A stretch of 64,000 nt of DNA, from positions 6,881,001 through 6,945,000 of the forward strand of contig NZ_FNTD01000004.1 of assembly GCF_900104815.1 (NCBI RefSeq). The letters are read 5' to 3'. Both the position numbers and the translations under genes were made by a program. How positions within the stretch are numbered: the first letter of the stretch is position 1; each line of letters begins with the position of its first letter. This document shows positions 21,443 through 30,402 of the stretch, one piece after another. The notes below the pieces were generated by a model that had not been told where the DNA came from, searched no databases, and was given only the letters and a program-made list of their open reading frames with translations. The DNA comes from Streptomyces misionensis (lineage in GTDB: Bacteria; Actinomycetota; Actinomycetes; Streptomycetales; Streptomycetaceae).

Positions 21443-22732
21443 GTGACCGAGATCAACACCGCACCGTCCGGCCTCGACACCGTCGACTGGTCCGCGCTGA
21501 CACACGCCTACGGCCCCGCCGACGACCTGCCCGGACTGCTGCGCGACCTGTGCTCCGCGGACGCGCGGCAGCGCCACAAGGCCCTGCACGAGCTGTACGG
21601 CAACATCTTCCACCAGGGCAGCCGGTACCCGGCGACGGCCGCCGCGGTGCCGTTCCTGGCCCGCATGGCGGCGGACCCCGCGCTGCCCGACCGGGCCGCG
21701 CTCCTGGAACTGCTGGCCGCCCTCGCCATCGGCTACGACGAGGCGCATCTGCCCGGCGGCGTCGCGGTGGCCGACTGGCGGGCCGAGGCCGAGAAGGCCC
21801 GCGCACAGGACCCGGCGGCGGTCCGCGCCGAGTACGACGCCTGGGTCGAGGCGGCGACCGACGACAAGGACCGGCGGATGCGCGAGTTCCGCCGGGACAT
21901 GTACGACCACGACGGGCACCTGGCGGCCATGACGGCGGAACTGGCCGCCTACGACGCGGTACGCGGCGAGATACCGGCGCTGCTCCCCCTGCTGAGCGAT
22001 ACGGACCCGGCCCTGCGGGCGGCCACGGCGTATCTGTCGGCCTGGTTCCCGGAGGCGGCCGGGGACAGCCTGCCGCGACTGCTGGCGCTGCTGGACGAGG
22101 AGGACGAGCCCGCGGTCCTGGCCACCGCCCTGGTCGCCGTCGGACTGCTCGGCGACGGCGACCACGCCGGCGATCGTGACCGCGAGGGCGCGCGCGGGGC
22201 GGAGGCGGTGGCCCGGCTGCGGCCGTTCCTCACCGCCGGCGAACCGGTGGTGCGCTGGGCCGCGGCCACGGCGCTGGCCCGGCTCGGCGCCACGGGGGCC
22301 GAGGGCGCGGTGTGCCCGCGGGTGCCGGCCGAACTCGCCGCCGTCGCCGAGGAGTCGGGGACCGACATGCCGCACGTGCCCTTCCACGAGGGCGACCTGC
22401 GCGGCTACTCCGCCGCCTCCCTCACCCTGCTCGCCGACCGCTTCCCGACCGAGGCCCTGGACGCGGTGACCGGCGCCCTCGCCGCCACCACCGGCCCGGC
22501 GAGCTTCGCCGTCGCCTCGGCCGCGCTGCGGCTGGCCTTCGGCGAACCCGGCCCGGACGGCCCCGGCGCCTTCGCCGAGCTGACCGAGCCCCAGCGCCGC
22601 CTGGTCCGGGCCCTCGCCGGGCTCGACAAGGACACCTGGCAGTGGGCGAACCTCTGGAGCATCGTCCGCTCCTGGGGGCTGCCCGTGCCGCGCGACGCGC
22701 TGCGGGCCTACGCCGGGCTCCCCGAGGAGTGA
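21443..22732 (+). CDS. HEAT-repeat protein
   Basis: 429 residues from GTG 21443 (VTEINTAPSGLDTVDWSAL); an in-frame GTG at 21425 is the alternative, and neither has a strong RBS. Helical repeats of HEAT type run through the protein: IPALLPLLSDTDPALRAATAYLSAWF, LPRLLALLDEEDEPAVLATALVAVGLLG and LRPFLTAGEPVVRWAAATALARLG. Such proteins are scaffolds or protein-binding modules; the partner is unknown. It is downstream of the polyol operon by 39 bp but unlikely to share its function. Confidence 0.82.
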   Translation: MTEINTAPSGLDTVDWSALTHAYGPADDLPGLLRDLCSADARQRHKALHELYGNIFHQGSRYPATAAAVPFLARMAADPALPDRAALLELLAALAIGYDEAHLPGGVAVADWRAEAEKARAQDPAAVRAEYDAWVEAATDDKDRRMREFRRDMYDHDGHLAAMTAELAAYDAVRGEIPALLPLLSDTDPALRAATAYLSAWFPEAAGDSLPRLLALLDEEDEPAVLATALVAVGLLGDGDHAGDRDREGARGAEAVARLRPFLTAGEPVVRWAAATALARLGATGAEGAVCPRVPAELAAVAEESGTDMPHVPFHEGDLRGYSAASLTLLADRFPTEALDAVTGALAATTGPASFAVASAALRLAFGEPGPDGPGAFAELTEPQRRLVRALAGLDKDTWQWANLWSIVRSWGLPVPRDALRAYAGLPEE

Positions 22733-22759
22733 CCCAAAATGGGGGCGCGGGCGGGGCGC

Positions 22760-23527
22760 TCAGCCGAACGAACCGTGCCGCCCCGCCCCCGACGCGAACC
22801 GGGCGGCGCCCTCCACGCCCTCGGCCAGCACGCCCGTGCCGTGCCGCAGTTCGGCGCGCAGCGCCGCCTCCTCGGACAGGCCCTCCTGGTCGAGGACCGA
22901 GGCGCGGTCGCCGCGCAGACACGGCTGCGGGAAGCGGGCGATCCCGGCGGCCAGCGCCTCCGCCTCGGCGCGGGCGGTACCGGCCGGCACCACCCGGTTG
23001 GCGAGCCCCATCGCGTACGCCTCGTGGGCCGGCACCGCACGGCCGGTCAGGATCATGTCCATGGCCCGGCTGGTGCCGACCAGCCGGGGCAGCCGCACGG
23101 TGCCGCCGTCGATCAGCGGCACGCCCCAGCGGCGGCAGAACACGCCGAACACCGCGTCCTCCTCGGCCACCCGCAGATCGCACCACAGGGCGAGCTCCAG
23201 ACCGCCCGCCACCGCGTGCCCGGCGACGGCCGCGATCACCGGCTTGGACAGTCGCAGCCGGGTCGGACCCATCGGCCCGTCGCCGTCCTCGGCCACCCGG
23301 TTGCCCCGCTCGGTGCCGATCGCCTTCAGATCGGCACCCGCGCAGAACGTGCCGCCCTCACCCCACAGCACCGCGACCCGCGCGTCCTCGTCCGCCTCGA
23401 ACTCCCGGAAGGCGTCGGCTAGTTCGGCGGCCGTGGGGCCGTCCACCGCGTTGCGGGCCTCGGGCCGGGACAGGACGACGGTGGTGACGTACTCCTTGCG
23501 CTCCACGCGGACCGGCACGGCGGGCAC
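22760..23527 (-). CDS. enoyl-CoA hydratase/isomerase (crotonase) family protein
   Basis: 255 residues, GTG start. Crotonase fold with the CoA oxyanion segments GTFCAGADLKAIG and HAVAGGLELALWCDLRVA. The Glu in GGLELA corresponds to the first catalytic Glu of enoyl-CoA hydratase, but the second catalytic Glu position (normally in a PE motif before the Gly-Gly loop) reads CRRWGVPLIDGG, so simple hydratase activity is doubtful and isomerase or another crotonase reaction is likelier. It is a stand-alone gene, convergent with the HEAT gene by 27 bp. Confidence 0.85.
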   Translation of the reverse strand: MPAVPVRVERKEYVTTVVLSRPEARNAVDGPTAAELADAFREFEADEDARVAVLWGEGGTFCAGADLKAIGTERGNRVAEDGDGPMGPTRLRLSKPVIAAVAGHAVAGGLELALWCDLRVAEEDAVFGVFCRRWGVPLIDGGTVRLPRLVGTSRAMDMILTGRAVPAHEAYAMGLANRVVPAGTARAEAEALAAGIARFPQPCLRGDRASVLDQEGLSEEAALRAELRHGTGVLAEGVEGAARFASGAGRHGSFG

Positions 23528-23561
23528 TCCCTCTCCAGGCGGCTGGGAGGGTCACTCTGCC

Positions 23562-24545
23562 TCAGATGACCTTCAGCCGCACCAGCGCCGCCAGCGTGAG
23601 CGCCCCCGGCAGCAGCGGCAGCCACACGGTGATGATCCGGTAGGCCAGCACCACCGCCGTGGCCAGGGCCGCCGGACCGCCGACCGCGACCAGGGCCACG
23701 ATCAGCGCCGCCTCGACCGAGCCGATCCCGCCCGGGGTGGGCACCAGGGCGACCGCGACCGTCGCCGCGAGGTAGGCGAGCGCGATGTGGGCGGGCGGCA
23801 CCGGCAGCCGCAGCGCCTGCCCGACCGCCGCGAGCCCCACCGCCTGGAGCGCGGGGAAGGCCAGCGAGCCACCCCACAGGGCGAGCGCACGGGCCGGCCG
23901 GGCGTGCACCGAACGCGCCTCGTCCAGGGCGTCCCGGAGGTACGCGGACACGCGGGCGCGCACCGGCCGTACCAGCGCGCCCGCCGCCACCGCCGCGACC
24001 AGCGCCCCGGCCGCGGCCCACAGCAGCGGCGGCGCCGAACCGTCCGGCAGCAGCGGGCGCAGGCGCAGCGCGTGCGGGAAGACCAGCAGCAGGACGGCCA
24101 GCAGAGCGAGCCGGCCCGCGCCCTCCGCGAGCAGATACAGCGCGAGCGCCGCCGAGGAGCGGGCCGGAGGCACCCCGCACACGGTCATGAACCGCAGGTT
24201 CACCGCGCCCGCGCCGAGCCCGGTGGGCAGCAGGTGATTGGCCGAGGCCGCCGCGAACTGGGTGGCCAGCAACCGGCCCTTCGGCAGCGGCTGGACCACC
24301 GCGCCCTGCCGGGTGACGGCCGCCGCCACCCAGGTCAGACAGGTGGCGCCGGCCGCCGCCAGCAGCCAGGGCCAGGACGCGGTGCGCAGTTGGCGCAGGC
24401 CCTCGGCGAGCAGCGCGCGGTCGCGCACGGCGGCCGGCACGACGAGCAGCAGCGGGACCACGCACAGCAGCCGGCGCACGGGCACCCGGCGCGGGAGCCG
24501 TACCCGGGACGGCCGGGGAGTCGGGGGGAGCGGAACGGCGGTCAC
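23562..24545 (-). CDS. lysylphosphatidylglycerol-synthase-type membrane protein (UPF0104 family)
   Basis: 327 residues from GTG 24545. Roughly seven or eight hydrophobic segments after a short basic N-terminus. The family segments AAASANHLLPTGLGAGAVNLRFM and VALVPTPGGIGSVEAALIVAL mark the flippase-like transmembrane domain found in MprF and in many stand-alone actinobacterial proteins. There is no aminoacyl-transferase domain, so it is a transmembrane-only member, probably moving or sensing a lipid. It is divergent from the SoxR-controlled ABC transporter. Confidence 0.85.
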   Translation of the reverse strand: MTAVPLPPTPRPSRVRLPRRVPVRRLLCVVPLLLVVPAAVRDRALLAEGLRQLRTASWPWLLAAAGATCLTWVAAAVTRQGAVVQPLPKGRLLATQFAAASANHLLPTGLGAGAVNLRFMTVCGVPPARSSAALALYLLAEGAGRLALLAVLLLVFPHALRLRPLLPDGSAPPLLWAAAGALVAAVAAGALVRPVRARVSAYLRDALDEARSVHARPARALALWGGSLAFPALQAVGLAAVGQALRLPVPPAHIALAYLAATVAVALVPTPGGIGSVEAALIVALVAVGGPAALATAVVLAYRIITVWLPLLPGALTLAALVRLKVI

Positions 24546-24673
24546 ATCGGCACAGGTTCGCCCGGCCGCCCCAACGGCGGGTGGCGCCGTCGCGGACGGC
24601 GGCTTACCGGGTGTGGTCGCCGAGGTCCGCGCGGGCCGTCGCCGCGGTCGGTACGGGTGAAAAGCCGCGGACA

Positions 24674-24704
24674 TTGACCTCAATGAAGCTTGAGGTTCTA
24701 CGTT
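24674..24704 (+). promoter_or_regulatory. SoxR-type (MerR-class) promoter and operator
   Basis: A 20-bp dyad at 24677-24696 has perfect 7-bp arms ACCTCAA and TTGAGGT, matching the SoxR box. It lies between a -35 TTGACC (24674-24679) and a -10 TACGTT (24699-24704) separated by 19 bp, the over-long spacer that MerR-family activators such as SoxR require. The next ATG is 7 bp after the -10. Confidence 0.85.
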
Positions 24705-24710
24705 TTCCTC

Positions 24711-26603
24711 ATGAGCATGGAGACCACCGCATGGACCCAGCTGCACAGCGTGATGTACGCGCAGGCGGACCGCCGTCCCCTCGCCCGCGCCACGCTGCGC
24801 CGCATCGCCGCCTTCGCCCGGCCGCACCGCGCCGGCATCGTCCGGTTCGTGCTGCTCGGGGTGGTGACCGCGCTGCTCGCGGTGGCGACCCCGGTGCTCG
24901 CCGGCCGCGTCGTCGACGCGATCGTGTCCGGGCACGACCCGGGCACCGTCGTCCGTCTCTCCCTGCTGATCGCGCTGGTCGCCGTCGCCGAGGCCGGGCT
25001 CGGCATCCTCGGCCGGCGGCTGTCGGCGACGCTCGGCGAGGGACTCATCCTCGACCTCAGGACGGCGGTGTTCGACCATGTGCAGCGCATGCCCGTCGCC
25101 TTCTTCACCCGCACCCGCACCGGAGCGCTCGTCAGCCGCCTCAACAACGATGTGATCGGCGCCCAGCGGGCCTTCGCCAACACCCTCTCCGGCGTGGTCA
25201 CCAACCTGGTCACCCTGCTGCTCACGCTCGCCGTCATGCTCACCCTGTCCTGGCAGATCACCCTGCTCGCGCTGGTGCTGCTGCCCGTCTTCGTGCTGCC
25301 AGCCCGCCGGATGGGCGGCCGGATGGCCCGGATGCAGCGCGAGGCGGCGGCGCTGAACGCGGCCATGGGCACCCGGATGACCGAACGGTTCTCCGCGCCC
25401 GGCGCCACCCTAATCAAGCTGTTCGGCCGGCCGCAGGAGGAGTCGGCGGAGTTCGCCGCCCGCGCCGCCCGGGTCCGCGACATCGGGGTGCGCACCGCCA
25501 CCGCCCAGTCGGTGTTCATCACCTCCCTCACCCTCGTCTCCGCCCTCGCCCTGGCCCTGGTCTACGGGCTCGGCGGATGGTTCGCGCTGCGCGGCACCCT
25601 GGAGCCCGGCGCGATCGTCTCGCTGGCCCTGCTGCTGACCCGGCTCTACGCCCCGCTCACCGCGCTCGCCGGGGCCCGGGTGGAGGTGATGAGCGCGCTC
25701 GTCAGCTTCGAGCGGGTCTTCGAGGTGCTCGACCTCAAGCCGCTGATCGAGGAGCGCCCGGACGCTGTCGAGGTCCCCGAGGGCCCGGTCGCCGTCGAGT
25801 TCGACGCGGTCCGCTTCGCCTACCCGGCCGCCGACCAGGTCTCCCTCGCCTCCCTGGAGGAGGTCGCCGCACTCGACACCCGCGGCGGCACCGAGGTCCT
25901 GCACGGCATCTCCTTCCGCGCCGAACCCGGCCAGACCGTCGCCCTGGTCGGCTCCTCCGGCGCCGGGAAGTCCACCATCGCCCAGCTGCTGCCGCGCCTG
26001 TACGACGTCGACGCGGGCGCCGTCCGGGTCGGCGGGGTGGACGTGCGCGACCTGACGGCGGCCTCGCTGCGGGCCACCCTCGGCATGGTCACCCAGGACG
26101 GCCACCTCTTCCACGACACCGTTCGCGCCAACCTGCTGCTGGCCCGGCCGGACGCCGGGGACGACGAGCTGTGGGACGCCCTCGGCCGCGCCCGCCTCGC
26201 CGAGGTCGTACGGACCCTGCCGGACGGCCTGGACACGGTGGTCGGCGAACGCGGCTACCGGCTCTCCGGAGGCGAGCGCCAGCGGATGACCATCGCCCGG
26301 CTGCTGCTGGCCCGCCAGCGCGTCGTCATCCTCGACGAGGCCACCGCCCACCTGGACAACACCTCCGAGGCGGCCGTCCAGGAGGCGCTGACCGAGGCCC
26401 TGGAAGGCCGTACCGCCGTGGTCATCGCCCACCGGCTGTCCACGGTCCGCGCCGCCGACCAGATCCTGGTGATCGAGTCCGGCACCGTCGTCGAACGCGG
26501 CACCCACGACCAGCTCCTCGCCGCGGACGGCCGGTACGCCGAGCTGTACCGCACCCAGTTCGCCCAGCGCGACGACGAGGGGACCCCGGTGGGCGCGGCC
26601 TGA
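24711..26603 (+). CDS. ABC exporter, fused permease and ATPase
   Basis: 630 residues from ATG 24711. Six transmembrane helices in residues ~35-330, then an ATPase with Walker A LVGSSGAGKST, signature LSGGERQRM, Walker B RVVILDEATAHLD and a switch His in VIAHRLSTV. It is a half-transporter that would work as a homodimer exporting a small molecule. A SoxR-type promoter directly precedes it, as I recall for an ABC transporter in the Streptomyces coelicolor SoxR regulon, so the likely inducer is a redox-cycling metabolite. The start is set by the promoter: an ATG at the expected +1 implies a leaderless mRNA. Confidence 0.9.
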   Translation: MSMETTAWTQLHSVMYAQADRRPLARATLRRIAAFARPHRAGIVRFVLLGVVTALLAVATPVLAGRVVDAIVSGHDPGTVVRLSLLIALVAVAEAGLGILGRRLSATLGEGLILDLRTAVFDHVQRMPVAFFTRTRTGALVSRLNNDVIGAQRAFANTLSGVVTNLVTLLLTLAVMLTLSWQITLLALVLLPVFVLPARRMGGRMARMQREAAALNAAMGTRMTERFSAPGATLIKLFGRPQEESAEFAARAARVRDIGVRTATAQSVFITSLTLVSALALALVYGLGGWFALRGTLEPGAIVSLALLLTRLYAPLTALAGARVEVMSALVSFERVFEVLDLKPLIEERPDAVEVPEGPVAVEFDAVRFAYPAADQVSLASLEEVAALDTRGGTEVLHGISFRAEPGQTVALVGSSGAGKSTIAQLLPRLYDVDAGAVRVGGVDVRDLTAASLRATLGMVTQDGHLFHDTVRANLLLARPDAGDDELWDALGRARLAEVVRTLPDGLDTVVGERGYRLSGGERQRMTIARLLLARQRVVILDEATAHLDNTSEAAVQEALTEALEGRTAVVIAHRLSTVRAADQILVIESGTVVERGTHDQLLAADGRYAELYRTQFAQRDDEGTPVGAA

Positions 26604-26731
26604 CCGCCACCGCCCTCGGCGGCGGCCGGCCGGACAACCGCCGGGTCCGTACGTGTGAGGCGCCGCGAACCTGGATACGCGGACCCCACGGCATCACCCG
26701 GCAGCACGGCCCGTCCGGAAGGCCCCACGTC

Positions 26732-27267
26732 ATGACCAGCGAAAACGCAACGGCTCCGGGATCGGAGATCACCCTTCGGGTGAACGGCAAGCCCCACACC
26801 CTGTACGTCGACCACCGCCGCGTCCTGCTGGACCTGCTCCGCGAGGACCTGGATCTCACCGGCGCCAAGAAGGGCTGCGACCACGGGCAGTGCGGGGCCT
26901 GCACCGTGCTGGTCGACGGACGCCGCCTCAACAGCTGCCTGCTGCTCGCGGTGAGCCTCGACGGCGGCGAGGTCACCACCGTGGAGGGGCTGGGCGGCGA
27001 CGGCGAGGAACCCCACCCGTTGCAGCGGGCCTTCCTCGACCGCGACGCCTTCCAGTGCGGCTACTGCACCCCCGGCCAGCTCTGCTCCGCCGTCGGCATG
27101 CTCGCCGAGGCCGCGGCCGGCCACCCCTCCCACGTCACCGACCCCGCGGCCCCCTCCGGCCGCCCGGTGCCGCTGGACCGGCCCGAGATCCGCGAGCGCA
27201 TGAGCGGCAACCTGTGCCGCTGCGGCGCCTACCCGGGCATCGTCGAGGCGGTGGAGGACGTGATCCG

Positions 27268-27271
<4 letters not shown>
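26732..27271 (+). CDS. molybdenum hydroxylase, [2Fe-2S] small subunit (YagT/PaoA-like)
   Basis: 179 residues. Plant-type ferredoxin cluster ligands Cys49, Cys54, Cys57 and Cys69 (GCDHGQCGAC...NSC), then the second helical cluster domain with QCGYCTPGQ and GNLCRCGAYPGI. It passes electrons between the molybdopterin site and FAD. There is no twin-arginine signal, so unlike E. coli PaoA the enzyme should be cytoplasmic. Its stop overlaps the next gene by 4 bp (GTGA). Confidence 0.92.
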
Positions 27272-28263
<992 letters not shown>

Positions 28264-28296
28264 CCCGCCCGCCACCGGTTATCAGGAGGAGACCCC

Positions 28297-30402
28297 ATGC
28301 CCCGCACCGGCACCGTCCTCGGCGCCCCCGCCGAGCGCCTGGAGGGGCGGCAGAAGGTCACCGGCGCCGCCCGCTACGCCGCCGAGCACCCGCTGTCCGG
28401 CCGCGCCCACGCCTGGCCCGTGCCCGCGGCCGTGGCCCGCGGCCGGGTCACCGCCGTGGACACCTCCGCCGCCCGCGCCGAGCCCGGCGTCCTCGCCGTC
28501 CTCACCCCCGGCGACGCGCCCCGGCTCGCCGAACCCGAGGACGCCACCCTCGCCGTGCTCCAGGACCCGAACGTGCCGCACCGCGGCTGGTGCGTCGCCC
28601 TCGTCGTCGCCGAGACCCTGGAGACCGCCCGGGCCGCCGCCCGGCTGGTGCGCGTCGACTACGACGCCGAGCCCGCCGACCTCACCCTCACCATGGACCA
28701 CCCGGAGAGCTACGAGCCGGAGGAGGCCAACGCGGGCCAGCCCGGCCGCGTCGAACACGGCGACCCGGAGGGCGCCTTCGCCGCCGCCGGCACCGGCGTC
28801 GACGTCGTCTACCGGGTGCCGCCGCTGCACAACCACCCCATGGAGCCGCACACCACCACCGCCCGGTGGGACGACGACCGGCTCACCGTGTACACCTCCA
28901 CCCAGGGCGGCACGACGGCACGGTCCGTGCTCGCCCAGCTCTTCGAACTGCCCGAGGACCGGGTCACGGTGGTCAGCGAGCACGTCGGCGGCGGCTTCGG
29001 CTCCAAGGGCACCCCGCGCCCCGACCTCGTCCTCGCCGCGATGGCCGCCCTGCGCACCGCCCGCCCGGTCACCCTCGCCTACCCCCGCCGGTACCTGCCC
29101 ACCGTCGTCGGCCACCGCGCCCCCACCCTGCACCGGCTGCGCCTGGCCGCCGACCCCGACGGCCGGCTCACCGCGCTGCTGCACGAGGTGACCACCCACA
29201 CCTCGCGGGTGAGGGAGTTCGTGGAGCAGGCCGCGGTGCCCGCCCGCGTCATGTACGCCACCCCCAACCTGCTCACCGTGCACCGCGCGGTGGCGCTCGA
29301 CGTGCCGAGCCCGTCCTGGATGCGGGCCCCCGGCGAGTCGCCCGGCATGTACGCCCTGGAGTCCGCGATGGACGAACTCGCCGGGGCGCTGGACATGGAC
29401 CCGGTCCAGCTGCGCATCCGCAACGAACCCGAGCACGAGCCGGGCACCGGCAGGCCGTTCAGCAGCCGGCACCTGGTGCAGTGCCTGCGCGAGGGCGCCC
29501 GCCGGTTCGGCTGGGACGAGCGCGACCCGCGCCCGCGCGCCCGCCGCGAGGGGCCCTGGCTGCTCGGCACCGGAGTCGCCGCCGCCACCTACCCCGCCTC
29601 CGCCGGCCCGGCCACCGCAACCGCCCGCGCCCTGCCCGACGGCACCTTCACCGTGCGGACCAACGCCACCGACATCGGGACTGGGGCCCGCACCGTCCTC
29701 GCCCAGGTGGCCGCCGACGCCCTCGGCACCGCGCTGGAGCGGGTCCGCGTCGAGATCGGGCACAGCGACCTGCCCCCGGCCCCGCTGGCGGGCGGCTCCA
29801 TGGGCACCGCCTCCTGGGGCTGGGCCGTGCACGACGCGTGCGCCGACCTCGCGGCCCGACTCGCCGCGCACACCGGCCCGTTGCCCGCCGAAGGCATCGA
29901 AGCCCGCGCCGACACCACGGGCCGGGCCGACGCCGAGGTCCCCTACGCCCGGCACGCGTTCGGCGCCCACTTCGCCGAGGTCGCCGTCGACACCGTCACC
30001 GGCGAGGCCCGGGTGCGCCGGCTGCTCGGCGTCTTCGCCGCCGGCCACATCCTCAACGCCCGCACCGCGCGCTCCCAGTTCACCGGCGCCATGATCATGG
30101 GTCTGGGCATGGCCCTCACCGAACACAGCACCCTGGACCCCGCGTTCGGCGACTTCCCCGAGTCCGACCTCGCCTCCTACCACGTGCCCGCGAACGCCGA
30201 CGTGCCCGCCGTCGAGGCCCACTGGATCGACGAGGACGACACCCACCTCAACCCCATGGGCAGCAAGGGCATCGGCGAGATCGGCATCGTCGGCACCGCC
30301 GCCGCCATCGGCAACGCCGTCCACCACGCCACCGGCGTCCGCTGCCGCGAACTGCCCCTCACCCCCGACCGGATCCTCCCCGGCCTGCTGTCCGCGGGGT
30401 GA
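28297..30402 (+). CDS. molybdenum hydroxylase, molybdopterin-binding large subunit (YagR/PaoC-like)
   Basis: 701 residues, ATG with AGGAGG upstream. Mo-cofactor binding loops STQGGTTAR and HVGGGFGSKG; the catalytic base Glu661 lies in GSKGIGEIG. The length and Pao-like partners indicate an aldehyde oxidoreductase giving carboxylates; the aldehyde is unknown. The stop codon overlaps the GH65 gene by 4 bp. No XdhC/PaoD-type cofactor-insertion gene is present nearby, so maturation depends on a chaperone encoded elsewhere. Confidence 0.9.
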   Translation: MPRTGTVLGAPAERLEGRQKVTGAARYAAEHPLSGRAHAWPVPAAVARGRVTAVDTSAARAEPGVLAVLTPGDAPRLAEPEDATLAVLQDPNVPHRGWCVALVVAETLETARAAARLVRVDYDAEPADLTLTMDHPESYEPEEANAGQPGRVEHGDPEGAFAAAGTGVDVVYRVPPLHNHPMEPHTTTARWDDDRLTVYTSTQGGTTARSVLAQLFELPEDRVTVVSEHVGGGFGSKGTPRPDLVLAAMAALRTARPVTLAYPRRYLPTVVGHRAPTLHRLRLAADPDGRLTALLHEVTTHTSRVREFVEQAAVPARVMYATPNLLTVHRAVALDVPSPSWMRAPGESPGMYALESAMDELAGALDMDPVQLRIRNEPEHEPGTGRPFSSRHLVQCLREGARRFGWDERDPRPRARREGPWLLGTGVAAATYPASAGPATATARALPDGTFTVRTNATDIGTGARTVLAQVAADALGTALERVRVEIGHSDLPPAPLAGGSMGTASWGWAVHDACADLAARLAAHTGPLPAEGIEARADTTGRADAEVPYARHAFGAHFAEVAVDTVTGEARVRRLLGVFAAGHILNARTARSQFTGAMIMGLGMALTEHSTLDPAFGDFPESDLASYHVPANADVPAVEAHWIDEDDTHLNPMGSKGIGEIGIVGTAAAIGNAVHHATGVRCRELPLTPDRILPGLLSAG

